A DNA stretch of 64,000 bases from Rhinolophus ferrumequinum (Eukaryota > Chordata > Mammalia > Chiroptera > Rhinolophidae). Positions within the stretch are counted from its first letter, which is position 1, and each line of letters begins with the position of its first letter. Where the stretch lies: assembly GCF_004115265.2 (NCBI RefSeq), contig NC_046293.1, positions 26,174,173 to 26,238,172 of the forward strand. Direction: 5' to 3'. Positions 1 to 11,460 of this stretch are shown here, piece after piece. The position numbers and the translations under genes were made by a program. The notes beneath the pieces are model-generated. The model did no database searches, had not been told where the DNA came from, and saw only the letters and a program-made list of their open reading frames with translations.

Positions 1-600
1 TGGAGCAATACTTTGATGAGTTTAAAAGACAAAGAAACTTGCAGTTACAATGCTCTTCCAAAAGCATTCAGCAAAAACTTTCAACTACTGAGGATCCCTA
101 ACTGTTGACATTGTCTGCTCCTGCCATTCAACCATCAACATTGTCAAGGCTTGATGATCCAGCATCATTCTAAGCAGATGATCCTCTTTCTGACATATGA
201 CAGAAGGTCAGTAGTAGCCTAATGCTGTGTCACAATACATACATCCTTCTCCTCACTTCATGTCATCATGTAGCCATTTTATTCTTTCCCATCATCACAA
301 ACAAAAAAAGGAGTATTAGTACTGTACAATAAGGCATTTTGAAAGAGAGAGACCACATTCACAAAACTTTAATTGCAGTATATTTTTCATATTGTTCTAT
401 TTTATTGTTAGTTATTGCTGCTATTCTCCTATTGTGCCTAATTTATAAGTTAAACTTCATCTTAGGTATGTAATTACAGGAAAATGATACATAGTATATG
501 TAGGGTTCGGCACTATTCATGGTATCAGGAGTCCTCTGGGGGTCTTATAAAGTATCTCCTGCAGAAACAGGGGAACAACTGTATATCATACGAGTGTCAG
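1..600 (+). mobile_element. Tigger-like (pogo/Tc1-mariner) DNA transposon, 3' end
   Basis: The first bases read QYFDEFKRQRNLQLQ in one frame, like the C-terminal tail of Tigger transposase. Bases 400-600 match the Tigger 3' non-coding end (TTGTGCCTAATTTATAA, then GGTTCGGCACTAT and GGGGGTCTT). The left part lies outside the window. It is an old, inactive copy. Confidence 0.75.
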
Positions 601-654
601 CTATAGTCATTATGTTGTACATTACATTATAATATTTATTTTAAAGCTGGAATT

Positions 655-2590
655 TGTACCTTCTTCAATCCCTCCACTAATCCTCCACCTATGGTAACCG
701 CAAGTCTGATTAATTTTTATAATTGTCTTCTTTGTTGTTGTTGTTTTAGATTCTGCATATGAGATCATACAGTATTTGATGACTATAGTTTTAAAGATAG
801 CTTGAAATGAGAAAGTGTGATACTATTTTCTTTGCTCTGTTTTTCCTCAGATTTCTTTGACTATTCAAGATCATTTGTAGTTCCACATAAGTTTAGGAGT
901 AGTATTTTCTACTTCTGTAAAATATTCCATTGGAGTCTGCATAAGGATTGCATTGAATCTATAGATGGCTTTTGGTAGTGTTGACAACTTAGCAATATTA
1001 ATTCTTCCAATATGTGAACATGGGATACCTGTTGATTTATTTGTGTCTTCAATTACTTTCATCAATGTCTCACAGCTTTCAGCATAGAGATCTTTCACCT
1101 CCTTAGTCAAATTTATTCCTAAGTGTGTTTTTGTTCTCAATGCTATTGTAATGGAATCGATTTCTTTATTTCTTTTTCAGAAGTTCTGTTGTTAACATAT
1201 AGAAACACTACTGGATTTTTTATGTTAATTTTATACCCTGCAACTTTACTGAATTCATTTATTAGATCTTACATTTCTTAGTGGAGTCTTTAAGATTTTC
1301 TACATGTAAAATCATGTCATCTGCAAATAGAAACATTTTTACTTCTTCCTATCCAATTCTGATACTTATTATTTCTTTATCTTGCCTGATTGTTCTAAGA
1401 ATCCGACACTACTGTGAAAAGAAGTGATGAGAGTGGGCACCCTTGTCACCCCCCTGATCTTAGACAAAACACTTGCATTCTTTTACCACTGAGTATAATG
1501 TTAGCTGTGTACTTGTCATATACTACCTATATTATGTGGAGATCTATTTCCTTGATGCCTAATTCATTGAGGTTTTTACCATGATAAATGTTCAATTTTG
1601 TCAAATGCTTTTTTGCGTTCATTGACATAATCATATATTTCTTTCTTTCTTTCTATTAATGCGATGTATCATATTGATTGATTTGCATATGTTGAACCAT
1701 CCTTGTATCTCAAAGATAAATCCCACTTGATCATGGTGAATGATCCTTTTAAAGTGCTGCTGAATTGAGGTGCTGGCATTTTATTGAGACTTTTTTGCAT
1801 CTATATTTATCAGGGATGTTGGTCTGTAGTTTTCTTTTCTAGTAGTGACCTTTTCTGGTTTTGCTGTCAGGATAATGCTGTCCACCTAAAACGGATATGG
1901 AAGTGTTCACTCCTCTTCAATTTTCTGGAAGAGTTTGAGAATGATTAGTGTTAATTCTTCTTTAAATGTTTGGTAACATTTTCAGGTGAAGTCATATAGT
2001 CCTGGGCTTGTCTGCATTGGGAGCTTTGATTTCTGATTCAATCTTCTTACTAGTAATTGTTCTATACTGATTAAGTCTTGGTAAGTTGTCTGTTTCTACA
2101 ATATTCCCATTTCTTTTAAGTTGTTTGGTGTATAGTTGTTCATAGTAGTCTCTCATGATCCTTTAAATTTCTGTGGTTTCAGTTGTAATATATCTTTTTC
2201 ATTTATAATTCTGTAGATTTTGGTCCTATCTCTTTTTCGCTTGGTTAGTCTAACTAGTAGTTTGTCAAACTGGTTTATTTTTTCAAAGAACCAACTCTTA
2301 CTTTAGTTAATTTTTTTTGTTGTTTTTCAGCACTCTGTTTCATTTATTTTTGTTCTAATCTTTTTATTATTTCCTTTCTTCTGCTAAGTTTGAGCTCAGT
2401 TTGTTCTTCTTTTTCTAGTTCCTTAAGCTGTAGACTTAGGTTGTTTATTTGGATTCTGTCTTACTTCTTAATGTAGGTATTTGTTGCCATAAACTTACCT
2501 CTTAGAATAGCATTTGTTGCATCCCATATGTTCTGGTATATTGTGTTTCCAATTTCATTTATCTCAAGAAACATTTTCATAAACTAATTT
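655..2590 (-). mobile_element. L1 LINE fragment (ORF2 reverse transcriptase to 3' region)
   Basis: On the minus strand 871-1140 reads LGINLTKEVKDLYAE, then IPCSHIGRINIAKLS and LPKAIYRFNAI, the L1 ORF2 C-terminal region. Upstream ORF2 sequence continues to about 2590 with many breaks. Confidence 0.88.
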
Positions 2591-3007
2591 AATAATCTTT
2601 TTTTTCCATTACCACATTATAGAATTATAACAAATCATTTGTTAATGATGTCAAACAATGCAAAGTTCCTTAACTTTGTCTTTTTAAAATTGATACACTT
2701 ATCCCTATAGCCATCACTTGGATGTTTTCAATTAAACAATGTTATATATATCACGTCCTTAGTTCACAATGGGTAAAAAAATGACAAGTAAATAATTATA
2801 AATGGAGCTTTAAACAATTCTCTCTCACCATCGGAGAAGTAGATATATCAGAAATACTATAGTGTTAAACCAGACAATTATCTAGTACACACGCACACAA
2901 ACACACAGAGTAGATTAGTATAAAATACTCATATTTTTAAGTTCACATGAAAGTATTAAAAAATACACTATATAGTTGTATTCCAAGAATATTAAAATAA
3001 AATATAC

Positions 3008-3190
3008 AGCACTGTAGTATCACTGCAGTAGCCACTCACCAAGTTTGGCAGGTGGGCACTTGAAATGTGACTATTAACATTTTAATTTTAACTAATTAAA
3101 AATAAATAAAATTTTAAGATGATCTCTCAGTCACACGAGCCACATTTAAATAGACCCATAGATATTCATTTTCGCTGAAAATTCTCTAAC
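3008..3190 (+). mobile_element. Possible hAT/Charlie-type DNA transposon fragment
   Basis: CAGTAGCCACTCACCAAG, GCACTTGAAATGTGACTA and GAGCCACATTTAAAT resemble a common short mammalian hAT repeat (TAGCCACATGTGGCTA...GCACTTGAAATGTGGCTA). The match is partial and the exact family is unresolved. Confidence 0.4.
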
Positions 3191-3199
3191 TAGATTTTG

Positions 3200-5110
3200 C
3201 CAAAAATAAGAGTCAATAATCAAAAATTTAAAAATCCTTTTTCTTTTATGTCCATTCATCTTTTTCTTTTATATTCAGTTCTTCAAATATAGTTTGTATT
3301 TAAAGATTTTAAAGTACCAAAACTATAACTAAGTACAGTGGATGTTTCTGGTATGTTGTTAATATTATACAATGAAATGTATGAAGTGTGGTCAATTTGA
3401 TTATTGACACATATAATATGTTTACAAACAAACTGTGGTGTTGATCTAATTTAAAAAATTCTTAGATGGTTTAAAATTTAGTAATAAATTTCTAAATAAC
3501 ATATGGGCCAACGAAATTATCACAATGATCAATCACAATTTTTATATGAATTACAGGGAAAACATAACAGCAAAACTGTCATGCGAAATATTAATTGCCT
3601 TAAGTACATATCTTACAAATAAAGGATAAATAAATAAAATCATGCATATCAAAAAATTTAAACTAAAAAGATAAAATTATGTGAATTTAATCCAAATGAA
3701 GAAGAAAAAAATACAAAATTAAGACCAAGAATAAATTCCAGTAGAGAGGATCAACAGGTCAAAGTTATTGTCATTGAAAATACTTAATAAAATTGATAAA
3801 TAGCTATTGAAAAAAGTGAGAAGATACAGATCTTTAATACCTAGAATAAACTCAGGAATAGCATTATCATTTTTACAGATACTATGGAGAGAATAAAGGC
3901 ATATTATGAATACATTTTAAAATCTATATGAAATAGAAAATTATGAAAATGCAGTACAACAAATAGGAAATTCAGTAAAACTTGCATGTATTAAAGAAAT
4001 TGAGTTCGTTTTACAAACTTTCCTACAAAAAAATTCTTCACGTTCAGATTGGATCAGTAGTGAAAAATGACATTAAAAATATGACAGTTCTCTTATACAA
4101 AGGCTTCCAGGTAATAGAAAAAGAGGAACACATCCTGATTAGTCTTGATATTAAAACCTGTCTAGTATATAACATAAGTAAAAATTCATTATAATCTCTT
4201 TGTCAATATGGATGAAGAAAAACAACATAATCTATGTGTAATATAATCACTGATTTTTAAAGAGGGACAATACAGAATGATGTATTACAGAACTGTACAC
4301 CTGAAACCTATGTCACTTTAAGAACAATTGTCACCCCAATAAACTTTAATTGGAAAAAAAAAAAGAAATACAAGATTGGTTTAACATTTGAAAGAAATAA
4401 AGGTGGTTTACTGCATAAACGTTATACAGAGAAAACATTTATCACTCCGATTGATACAAAAATAATAAAAATGAAACTGATTAATTATAAACTCTGTCAG
4501 AAAAACAGCAATATTATGGAATTGCATTTATATGGGGAAGGTATGATGCAAAAAACTTTAAAACGAACCTCACACTTATGGATGAAACATTTAAATATTT
4601 TCGCCCAAAATAGGGAAGGATAACGTTTACTGTCCTTTCTATTCAACACTGGAAATAAAACCCTACCATGTGAAAATAAGCCAAGGAAAAAAGTAACTGC
4701 ACCAGGGAAAAATAAATAAAAGTGTGATTATTTACAAATGAAATAGCTGTTTAAAAATTCAGAAGAATATATATATTTGAAATGATAGAATGAATACAAA
4801 CAATCAGTGAAGACATTGGATATAAGATCAACATGTAAACCTCAATTGCATTTCTGTGTAAAGCAGCAAAAATTGCTAAAGAAAATTCACACATAAGAAT
4901 GCTATTTACAAAATCACGACTGTGAAATACCCATGTTTGTGTAAGACTTCCATATAGAAAAATAAAAAATATAGTAGTGAAATTAAAGAAAACCTAATAC
5001 AAGGAAGGATAAAGCACGATATTGATTGAAAGAGTCAATATTGTAAAATGATTAATCTTTATAAATAAAGTTCAAATGCAGCCCCAAATATATAAAGCCA
5101 GGTGGTTTGT
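3200..5110 (+). mobile_element. Degenerate L1 ORF2 fragment, interrupted by a younger L1 tail at about 4250-4355
   Basis: 3490-3720 resembles L1 ORF2 (TATATGAATTACAGGGAAAAC; a comparable block occurs at 16600). 4370-4900 resembles the reverse transcriptase region (TATTCAACACTGGAAATAAA). Inside it, 4250-4355 is a short young L1 3' end ending CACCCCAATAAACTTTAATT plus a poly-A. Confidence 0.6.
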
Positions 5111-5169
5111 TTTTTTTAACAGTTTTATTGACTCTCTTTGAACCCAAGGTTCGTAAGTTTAGTACCTAT

Positions 5170-5595
5170 ATTTTCTGAAGTTGTGATATATATACACAAT
5201 GGAACACTATTCTGCCATAAGAAAAGATGAAATAGTGCCATTTACAACAAAATGGATAGATCTTGAGATTATTATGCTGAGTGAAATAAGTCAGACAGAA
5301 AAAGTCCAGAACCATTTGATTTCACTGATATGTAGGATATGAAACTGAAAACAACAAAGTAACAAGACAAACAAATAAAGAAACAAAAACTGATAGATAA
5401 AGACAATAGTGGTTACCAGAGTTTGGGGGAGGGGCATAGTAGATGAGAAAAGGGTTCAAATACATGGTGATGGAAGGAGAACTGACTCGGTGGTGAACAC
5501 CCAAAGTGATATATAGATGATGTATTACAGAATTGTACACCCGGAACATATGTAACTTTACTAACAATAGTCACCACAATAAATTTTAATTTAAA
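5170..5595 (+). mobile_element. Young bat-type L1 3' end
   Basis: It runs from TACACAATGGAACACTATTC through GAGATTATTATGCTGAGTG to the family tail GTCACCACAATAAATTTTAA and poly-A. The same tail recurs at 14150, 17430, 23350, 24870 and 29930. Confidence 0.9.
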
Positions 5596-5599
5596 AAAA

Positions 5600-6110
5600 A
5601 AGTTTTATTGAGGTGTAGTTTATATACAATTCATCCATTTACAGTGTAAAAATCTGTAATTTTTAGTGTATTCACAGAATTTGCAACCATCACCTCTATC
5701 AAAATTTAGAAAGATTTCCCAATGATAAATGGGGGAGGGGGTGGTAAAAGATGATAAAGGGGTTCAAATATATGGTGATGAAGGGAGAACTGACTCTGGG
5801 TGGTGAACACACAATGCAATATACAGATGATGTATTATAGAATTGTAAACTTGTAGCCTATGTAATTTTAATATCCAATGTTATCCCAATGAATTTAATA
5901 AAAATATTTTTTAATTAATAAGTTTTTAAAAAGTGAAAAAAAAAAAAGAATGTTTTCCTCCCCCAAATGAAACAGTGTACCAGTTAGCAGTCATTTCCTG
6001 TGCCCAACACCCTCAGCCCTTGGGAACCACGAATCCACTTTCTCCTTCTACAGGTTTGCCTATTCTTGGTATTTACTATAAATTAACTCATACAACATGA
6101 TCTTTTCGAA
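5600..6110 (-). mobile_element. Old L1M 3' end, split by a second young L1 tail at 5725-5935 (+)
   Basis: 5600-5720 (TTTTATTGAGGTGTAGTTTA) and 5950-6110 (CCTTGGGAACCACGAATCC) are two halves of an L1M-type 3' region read antisense. Between them lies a plus-strand young L1 tail with poly-A, so the second insertion is the later one. Confidence 0.7.
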
Positions 6111-6327
6111 AGATTGAATACCACAAACATAACGTTGAACAATAAAAGCAATACACTAAGAGTAATGATATCTGTACTTTTGCATATGTATATTATTTTC
6201 CAATAATTATTACAAAAACTTTTTTTCATTATTAGAACAAATAATATAATAAATTTTAAGTGTATGCAATCATAATATTATTTCCATTACTTGAAAAATT
6301 AAGTAACCCAACTGAAGTATTTTAACT

Positions 6328-6439
6328 CTAAAGCTTACGCTTGCAAAGATACGTTTTTGGAGACCCACAAACACTTGATTGGAGGCCAGATAAGGATAGC
6401 ACAGCACAGTCATCACCGACTGATGATAATTCTGCTATC
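6328..6439 (-). CDS. KLRC1: KLRC1-like coding exon 6: C-terminal end of the lectin-like domain
   Basis: The exon follows a TTACAG acceptor, reads [18 protein letters not shown], then [16 protein letters not shown] and stops at TAG (6330-6328). Three Cys match the CTLD disulfides. Human NKG2A ends YHCKHKL, so the C terminus is where expected. Confidence 0.94.
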
Positions 6440-9400
6440 CTGTAATGGAGAAAAATGAATATTCTGTTGTTATATCATATGGGCGGACTCCGTGAAACAA
6501 TAGCATTTTCAATGTAACTGTAATAGAGAAATATTTTCAAAATGGGTAACAACATTTTTCATATAATATTAAAAAGAGTTTGTTATTGGGAAAACTGGAT
6601 TGTCGTTTTTTAATATTTATATCAACATTTCATTACCATTGACCATTATTCCTCATGTTTATAATTCAACTTAAACAAATGCATTAATACCATTCTTCTG
6701 AATTTTTCTTTTTTACATTTTTCTTCATGTAGCATTTAGAAAACAACTTACTTTAGTTTGAAAGGTGAACCATTTATCAACATCCATTGATGATCACTGC
6801 TGTTACGGAAGACTCCAATCCATGATACAGGTGATATGGAACTCAGAAATTGCTACCCCAAAATAAAGAAATTTTATTTAAATAATCACTGTGAAAGTTT
6901 ATATTATTTTTTTAAATGCAAGTAGCGTATTCTTTCATAGGATCCTTAATTGCAGAACAAATTAAGAGTGTTGAATCCTAATCTAACACTAACCATATGT
7001 GTTAAAGACAAAAACCACATTTAACATTTAAAATTAAGTCTTAAACATTTAGGCTTAATAGTTCTGTTAATAAGGAAAATTCTGATTTGTGTAATTTAGT
7101 AGTTACCCATGTTGAAAAAACTAACATAACAGGGCTTGCAATAAGTTTCCAAATACTTATTGCATGTATTTGATACTGTGACAAAATCAATGTAGTTTTC
7201 TATGTTTCTCAGAGTTCAGGTTTTAGAAAAAATGAAGGTATTACAATTAATAAAATAAATGACATGGAAGCCAAAATTTGGTTTTCTGTGCCCATACCTT
7301 TCTTTAACCTGATAAGCACTACATCAACCTATTTCCGTGTTGGTGGAATCCAATGGTCCATAAAAGGTGTCAGAGACTCATTTCCTGCCACTGCCTCCTA
7401 AGTACAACGATAAATTTTAGAACTAATGAAAGATACAAGTAAAGAAGAACTCTGAAAGGTGGAAGAAGAAAAGGGAAATGTTCCCAGAATTGGGAACAAC
7501 AGAGTGACAGAGAATCATATCCCCTCCCAACAGAAGAAAGTGACCTAGGCCTGCTGTTCCCAGCACCCAACCTAGCAATAGGGGTGGCTCAAGGAAGACA
7601 TTCCTTCTCTGCTTTGGAGAGAGAATCCTGTCCAGCAACTTCCTCAGGTAGGTGTGCATGGTGATCCATCAGGACACCTGCTAAGAGAAGCAGCCAGAGG
7701 AAGTGCTTCTCCTTCCCCCACCAGGGTAGGGGGTTTGGGGATTGGACCAGCAAAGGGGATCTTATGACTAAAGAACTGGACCCAGGAAGCTTGTTCATCC
7801 TTGAGGGCATGAGACTCACATCCCCATCCAGAGACATCAGAGAGAATGGATTTTAAAATGTTGCGTTTATATAATCAGCATTAGATATGAATGAAGTGCA
7901 GAAAAATACAATAGTATGGATAAATTACAAAATTATTATATGGAATTGAAAAAGACAGGGTGATTAAAAAAGTATACTGTATGATTCCATTTATATGAAG
8001 TTCAAAAACAAACCGACATCCCATCATATGAAAAGTCAGGACAGTGGTTGAATAAGAAGGGAGGAAAAGCAATAAGAGAATAAAGAAGAGCAGGGCTGCT
8101 GAGGGCTGGAAACTTCTATTTGTAATCTGATTAATAATTATGTGATTCTATTTACTTGATAATAAATCTGCACAATTATGATAAGCTTAGTGTCTTTGAT
8201 GTATGATAAAATTAAATAGCAAAGTTTATTTTAGAAAAAAAGTATTTGTAGAAAACTGGTTTCCTATGAAAAGCATGAACTGGATCTTATCAGATGTGCA
8301 TTAGTGGTATAAATTATAAATAGAATATTATAGGGTCAATGAACTATTAATGGACTTTAAAATAAAAACTAAAAATATGTACAAAACTATGTATGAACTC
8401 TGGTAATACAACATCAAATATACAAGCTTTTGATAAATTTTTTAAAACATTTAAAATGTTACCTCTTCTTCTTCATTCTCTATAAGAAGCAGATTAGAGT
8501 CCTTGGAAGCACAGGCCATGTGACTCTCAGTCCATGTTTTACGTTCATTACTAATGTAATAGCAATTGTTGGAATATGTAAACCACTCCTTTGGACAACG
8601 ACCACAATGATGGGCTGAGAAAGATTATGAATTATTATTCAATAAGAATTAGAGTTTTAAAAAGCAAACATTAATCTACATATATGCATAGTTATAAACA
8701 TATATGTGCATATCGTATCCATGCACCCTCAAAGCCTGGCACTTATAAAACAAAACACACTAACACACTCCCAGAGAAGGGTCACCTCGCCTTCCCTAAT
8801 TTACGTGCTCATATAGAGCAAACACATAAGCAAATATATCCATCTTTAATGTCCTGAGTGTCAATGAATGAACCCACTTTTTTAGAATAGCAATGATATT
8901 TATCTCATCTTATTAAAGCAGCAGGAAATTTGAGCCAATTGGCAACAATAGGTATGGTGTTTTAAATGAAGATTTCTTCATATTGTTGCATGAGAAGAAA
9001 CACTTATAATCATTATTTATGAACACTTATTGCCAAATTTTATAATTGCGTTCTCCCAAAAAATATATTTTGCATTCCTTGAGATAGAGAAAAATGTAAA
9101 CTATACCAATATCAGAACTTTGAAAATCATAATGTACCTTTCTCATTTCCTGTTACTGGGGATGAATTGCTCTGCTCTGATATTCCAGAAGCTAGAAAAA
9201 AATAATTCTTATAAAAAACTTAATTTTGATATAAATAAATCATAATAATTTTAGGCTGTTAGTTTGAAGTTTGGTGTATTGTTTAAGTTGAGAAACATTT
9301 GAAATAAAATTGATTTTACCAACAAATAAAATAATGAAGATTTGGAGGAAGTCTATTTCAAAAGATTATAGACAAACATCACCATTTCTTCCAGTATTGG

Positions 9401-10364
9401 TTTACCCAATCTAAAGAATTAGTCTGTATTTTTCAATAAGTTCTTTTAGTCTCTTAAAGAATGTCTTTGAGTTATGAAATCTGAATATATATATATATTT
9501 ATATAATAATATATATATATATTACTGTCTAGAATCATTTTCTTTATACCTTTGACAAATTCTGAAAAACATCCACATTTAGTCTAAATGCATACTTAAA
9601 ATGAGAGTTCTAGTCCATATTATGAAATGTTTAGAGGCACTGATGATCATTGAAATAAAAGGCTTCCTTATAATCTTTCAAAAATTGACTTACAAGTAGT
9701 AACAGCTATCGTTACCACAGTGGACAGCAAGACAACACAGGTGACTCCTAGAATCCCAGCAATGAGCTTCTCTGGACATGATGGAAAATCTACAGGAAGA
9801 GAGAAAGGGAAACACTGAGGAATGAGATAGAAACAGTTTTTTAGACAGTTTACACACAGAGAACCTTCCTGAACAGGGAATCATATACATAAACTTGGAT
9901 CCCAGTCTAATATCTACCATTGCAGTCTTCCTCTCAGAATATACCACTGCATTGTGCTCCATGGAAATACAATGCTCCATGAGTCGTGGGTCAAAGACTA
10001 CACAATACAACGATGCCTGAGTAAAATCAGTCCTCAGATTTCACATTAGAATGCTGTATTCCAACTTCAAGCTCTGATCCCCACAAATAAAAAGTGTTTC
10101 TCCACATATTCCCTACTGTCCCCCACATCTCTGCACGTCCTAGAACAATTATACTGTGTATCTAATAAATATTTTACCTTTGCAGTGGTAGCTCTTGTCA
10201 TTCCTTTGAAGATCCTGAAAAGCATTTTGAAGATTTAATTCTGCATAGGTTATTTCCTGCTCAGTTACTGAAATGGAACTCTTAGTGCCCTTAGGTTTTA
10301 TTTGCTGTCTCCTGGAGTCCTTAGCTAGATTCAGTTCTGCATAGGTTACTCTTTGGTTATTCAT
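6328..10364 (-). CDS. KLRC1: KLRC1/NKG2A-like inhibitory NK-cell lectin receptor, complete gene (6 coding exons)
   Basis: Type II membrane receptor of NK and T cells. NKG2A pairs with CD94 (KLRD1), binds peptide-loaded nonclassical MHC-I (HLA-E in humans) and signals through ITIMs to SHP-1/2. Coding exons in transcript order: 10178-10364, 9694-9789, 9138-9191, 8463-8614, 6752-6852, 6328-6439; they total 702 bases, 233 codons plus TAG, the length of human NKG2A. All introns are GT-AG and phases agree. Residues 1-62 are cytoplasmic, with ITIMs VTYAEL (Tyr8) and ITYAEL (Tyr40). A hydrophobic segment at about 71-93 has no Lys or Arg, unlike DAP12-coupled NKG2C/E. A short stalk carries an NSS sequon. 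The CTLD has [21 protein letters not shown] and a CKRKL end. The symbol is by similarity; orthology versus a bat-specific KLRC duplicate cannot be settled here. Confidence 0.93.
6752..6852 (-). CDS. KLRC1: KLRC1-like coding exon 5: middle of the lectin-like domain
   Basis: A 101-base exon follows an acceptor ending GGTAG and ends at GTAAGT. It reads [19 protein letters not shown], then [15 protein letters not shown]. The WIGVFRNSS core is identical to human NKG2A and carries an NSS sequon; NGS is a second sequon. Confidence 0.94.
7925..8195 (+). mobile_element. Old L1M 3' end inside KLRC1-like intron 4
   Basis: TGTATGATTCCATTTATATG and GTCAGGACAGTGGTTG are diagnostic of L1M 3' regions. The neighbouring 7370-7860 part of this intron is GC-richer and I could not assign it. 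Confidence 0.6.
8463..8614 (-). CDS. KLRC1: KLRC1-like coding exon 4: first part of the lectin-like domain
   Basis: A 152-base exon runs from a TTTCTCAG acceptor to a GTAACA donor. It reads [18 protein letters not shown], then [18 protein letters not shown] and [12 protein letters not shown]. The Cys pattern and the W-x-x-S core are those of NKG2 CTLDs. Confidence 0.95.
9138..9191 (-). CDS. KLRC1: KLRC1-like coding exon 3: stalk
   Basis: A 54-base exon follows a T-rich tract ending TCTAG and ends at GTACAT. It encodes [17 protein letters not shown], with one NSS glycosylation sequon, the equivalent of the human NNSSLNTRTQK stalk. It was placed by position, phase and the NSS match. The donor is less canonical than the others in this gene. 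Confidence 0.85.
9486..9525. repeat. AT-rich simple repeat
   Basis: Runs of TATATA with a short ATTTATATAATAA break, in intron 2 of the KLRC1-like gene. Confidence 0.9.
9694..9789 (-). CDS. KLRC1: KLRC1-like coding exon 2: transmembrane segment
   Basis: The exon lies between an acceptor ending TGTAG and a GTAAGT donor, 96 bases. It completes Asp63, then reads [14 protein letters not shown] and a run of Val, Leu, Ile and Thr up to VTT. No charged residue lies inside the hydrophobic stretch. It matches human PSAPEKLIVGILG. Confidence 0.93.
10178..10364 (-). CDS. KLRC1: KLRC1-like coding exon 1: cytoplasmic tail with two ITIMs
   Basis: The start ATG at 10364-10362 opens MNNQ, matching the NKG2 start MDNQ. 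The exon encodes 62 residues plus the first base of Asp63 and ends at a GTAAAA donor. It contains VTYAELNL and [11 protein letters not shown], followed by NDKSYHCK, which is close to human NKG2A. The ATG follows CAGAG, so the leader may be spliced onto this exon just upstream, but the pyrimidine tract there is weak. Confidence 0.95.
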
Positions 10365-10429
10365 CTCTGCAGCTGAGTGGTGTCAGAGACTGTGCTCTAA
10401 GATAAGGGTACTGAAGAATAATGGCACAT

Positions 10430-11260
10430 GCAAATGACGAGATCCTTGCAGTAAAAGAGGGGTGGGGTAGAGGGTGAGGTGGGCTCATTTCCCTGTAGAA
10501 GAATCTAAAGGTCTTGTTTTAAATGCTGTAATGTTTTAGAACTTTAAATAGGTGTTATGGTTAAATACATTTTTAATATATTCTACATTTGTCGATGTAT
10601 TATTTGTTGGAGCATAATTAGTAAGAAACATAGTTCTTGAATAATAACACCCTCATTAATTTAAAGTCAGAGTCCACAGAAATATTTTAACACCATTACA
10701 ATGATTGTAATAAAAATTGAAATGTTTTATTAGAAAAAGGAGACATGATGTTTATGATGGTTTTGAAATCCAAAAGTACAGACTAAGTGCTCCAAAGATG
10801 GGTAATAGTAGTGTTGGTTTATATAGTAATTTCCTGCACTAAATTCCATTTATTTACTGAGCTACCTTTATTTATTGAAGGGGTTACCAAATGGTCCTTT
10901 ATTTTGAATGGTTGAGGAGTTCTGAGAAATAAGTAAAAATTTAAAGAAATGTTTTATATGTTGGAAAATGTTTCACAACACACTATTACTTTTTCATAAC
11001 TCAAACAATATTGAAAATAAAACAACAAAAATTGTTATTAAAAAGTTAACAAGAAAGTATTAAAAAGTTATTTTACAAAATAATAATTGATTTACTGAGT
11101 GTGATATGAACATATAAAATCATAAATAAAGTATAGGTCATTATGGAAAAACACTGTTGATTCAACCGAAGCTGAATCTTCGGTTGTCAAAGTCAGTGAT
11201 GACCTCTTTAGTTGTGTAAGCATTTGTAATAATCCAGAAAATGTAATTTAATAATTCAGT
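10430..11260. other. 5' flank of the KLRC1-like gene, no recognised element
   Basis: Upstream of the start exon. 10450-10500 is G-rich (GGGGTGGGGTAGAGGGTGAG). A perfect 9-base inverted repeat with a 6-base loop lies at 11163-11186 (CAACCGAAG / CTTCGGTTG). Promoter elements cannot be assigned from sequence alone. Confidence 0.4.
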
Positions 11261-11264
11261 CAAT

Positions 11265-11460
11265 GGGCTCTATAGTCAGAGAGACAGGAATAACTTTGGC
11301 CTTTAAACTTACAATGTGTGGTCTTTAAAAAGTTACTTACTGTCAGGTAACCTACTGAAGTAATTTAAAATGGAAATAATAATATGCAAGATCTGATGCA
11401 TGTAAAACTCTTAACACTCAACATGGCACTTACAAGCTCTCGATAAATATTAGATATTTA
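11265..11460 (-). mobile_element. MIR SINE fragment
   Basis: Read in plus it follows the MIR antisense order: CTATAGTCAGAGAGACAGG, AGTTACTTACTG, AAATGGAAATAATAATA, CTCGATAAATATTAG. It is diverged but colinear. Confidence 0.6.

Noticed and set aside
9690-10010. 106-codon minus-strand frame as a separate gene
   Set aside because: It reads through intron 1 into the KLRC1-like transmembrane exon in part; only 9694-9789 is supported as coding.
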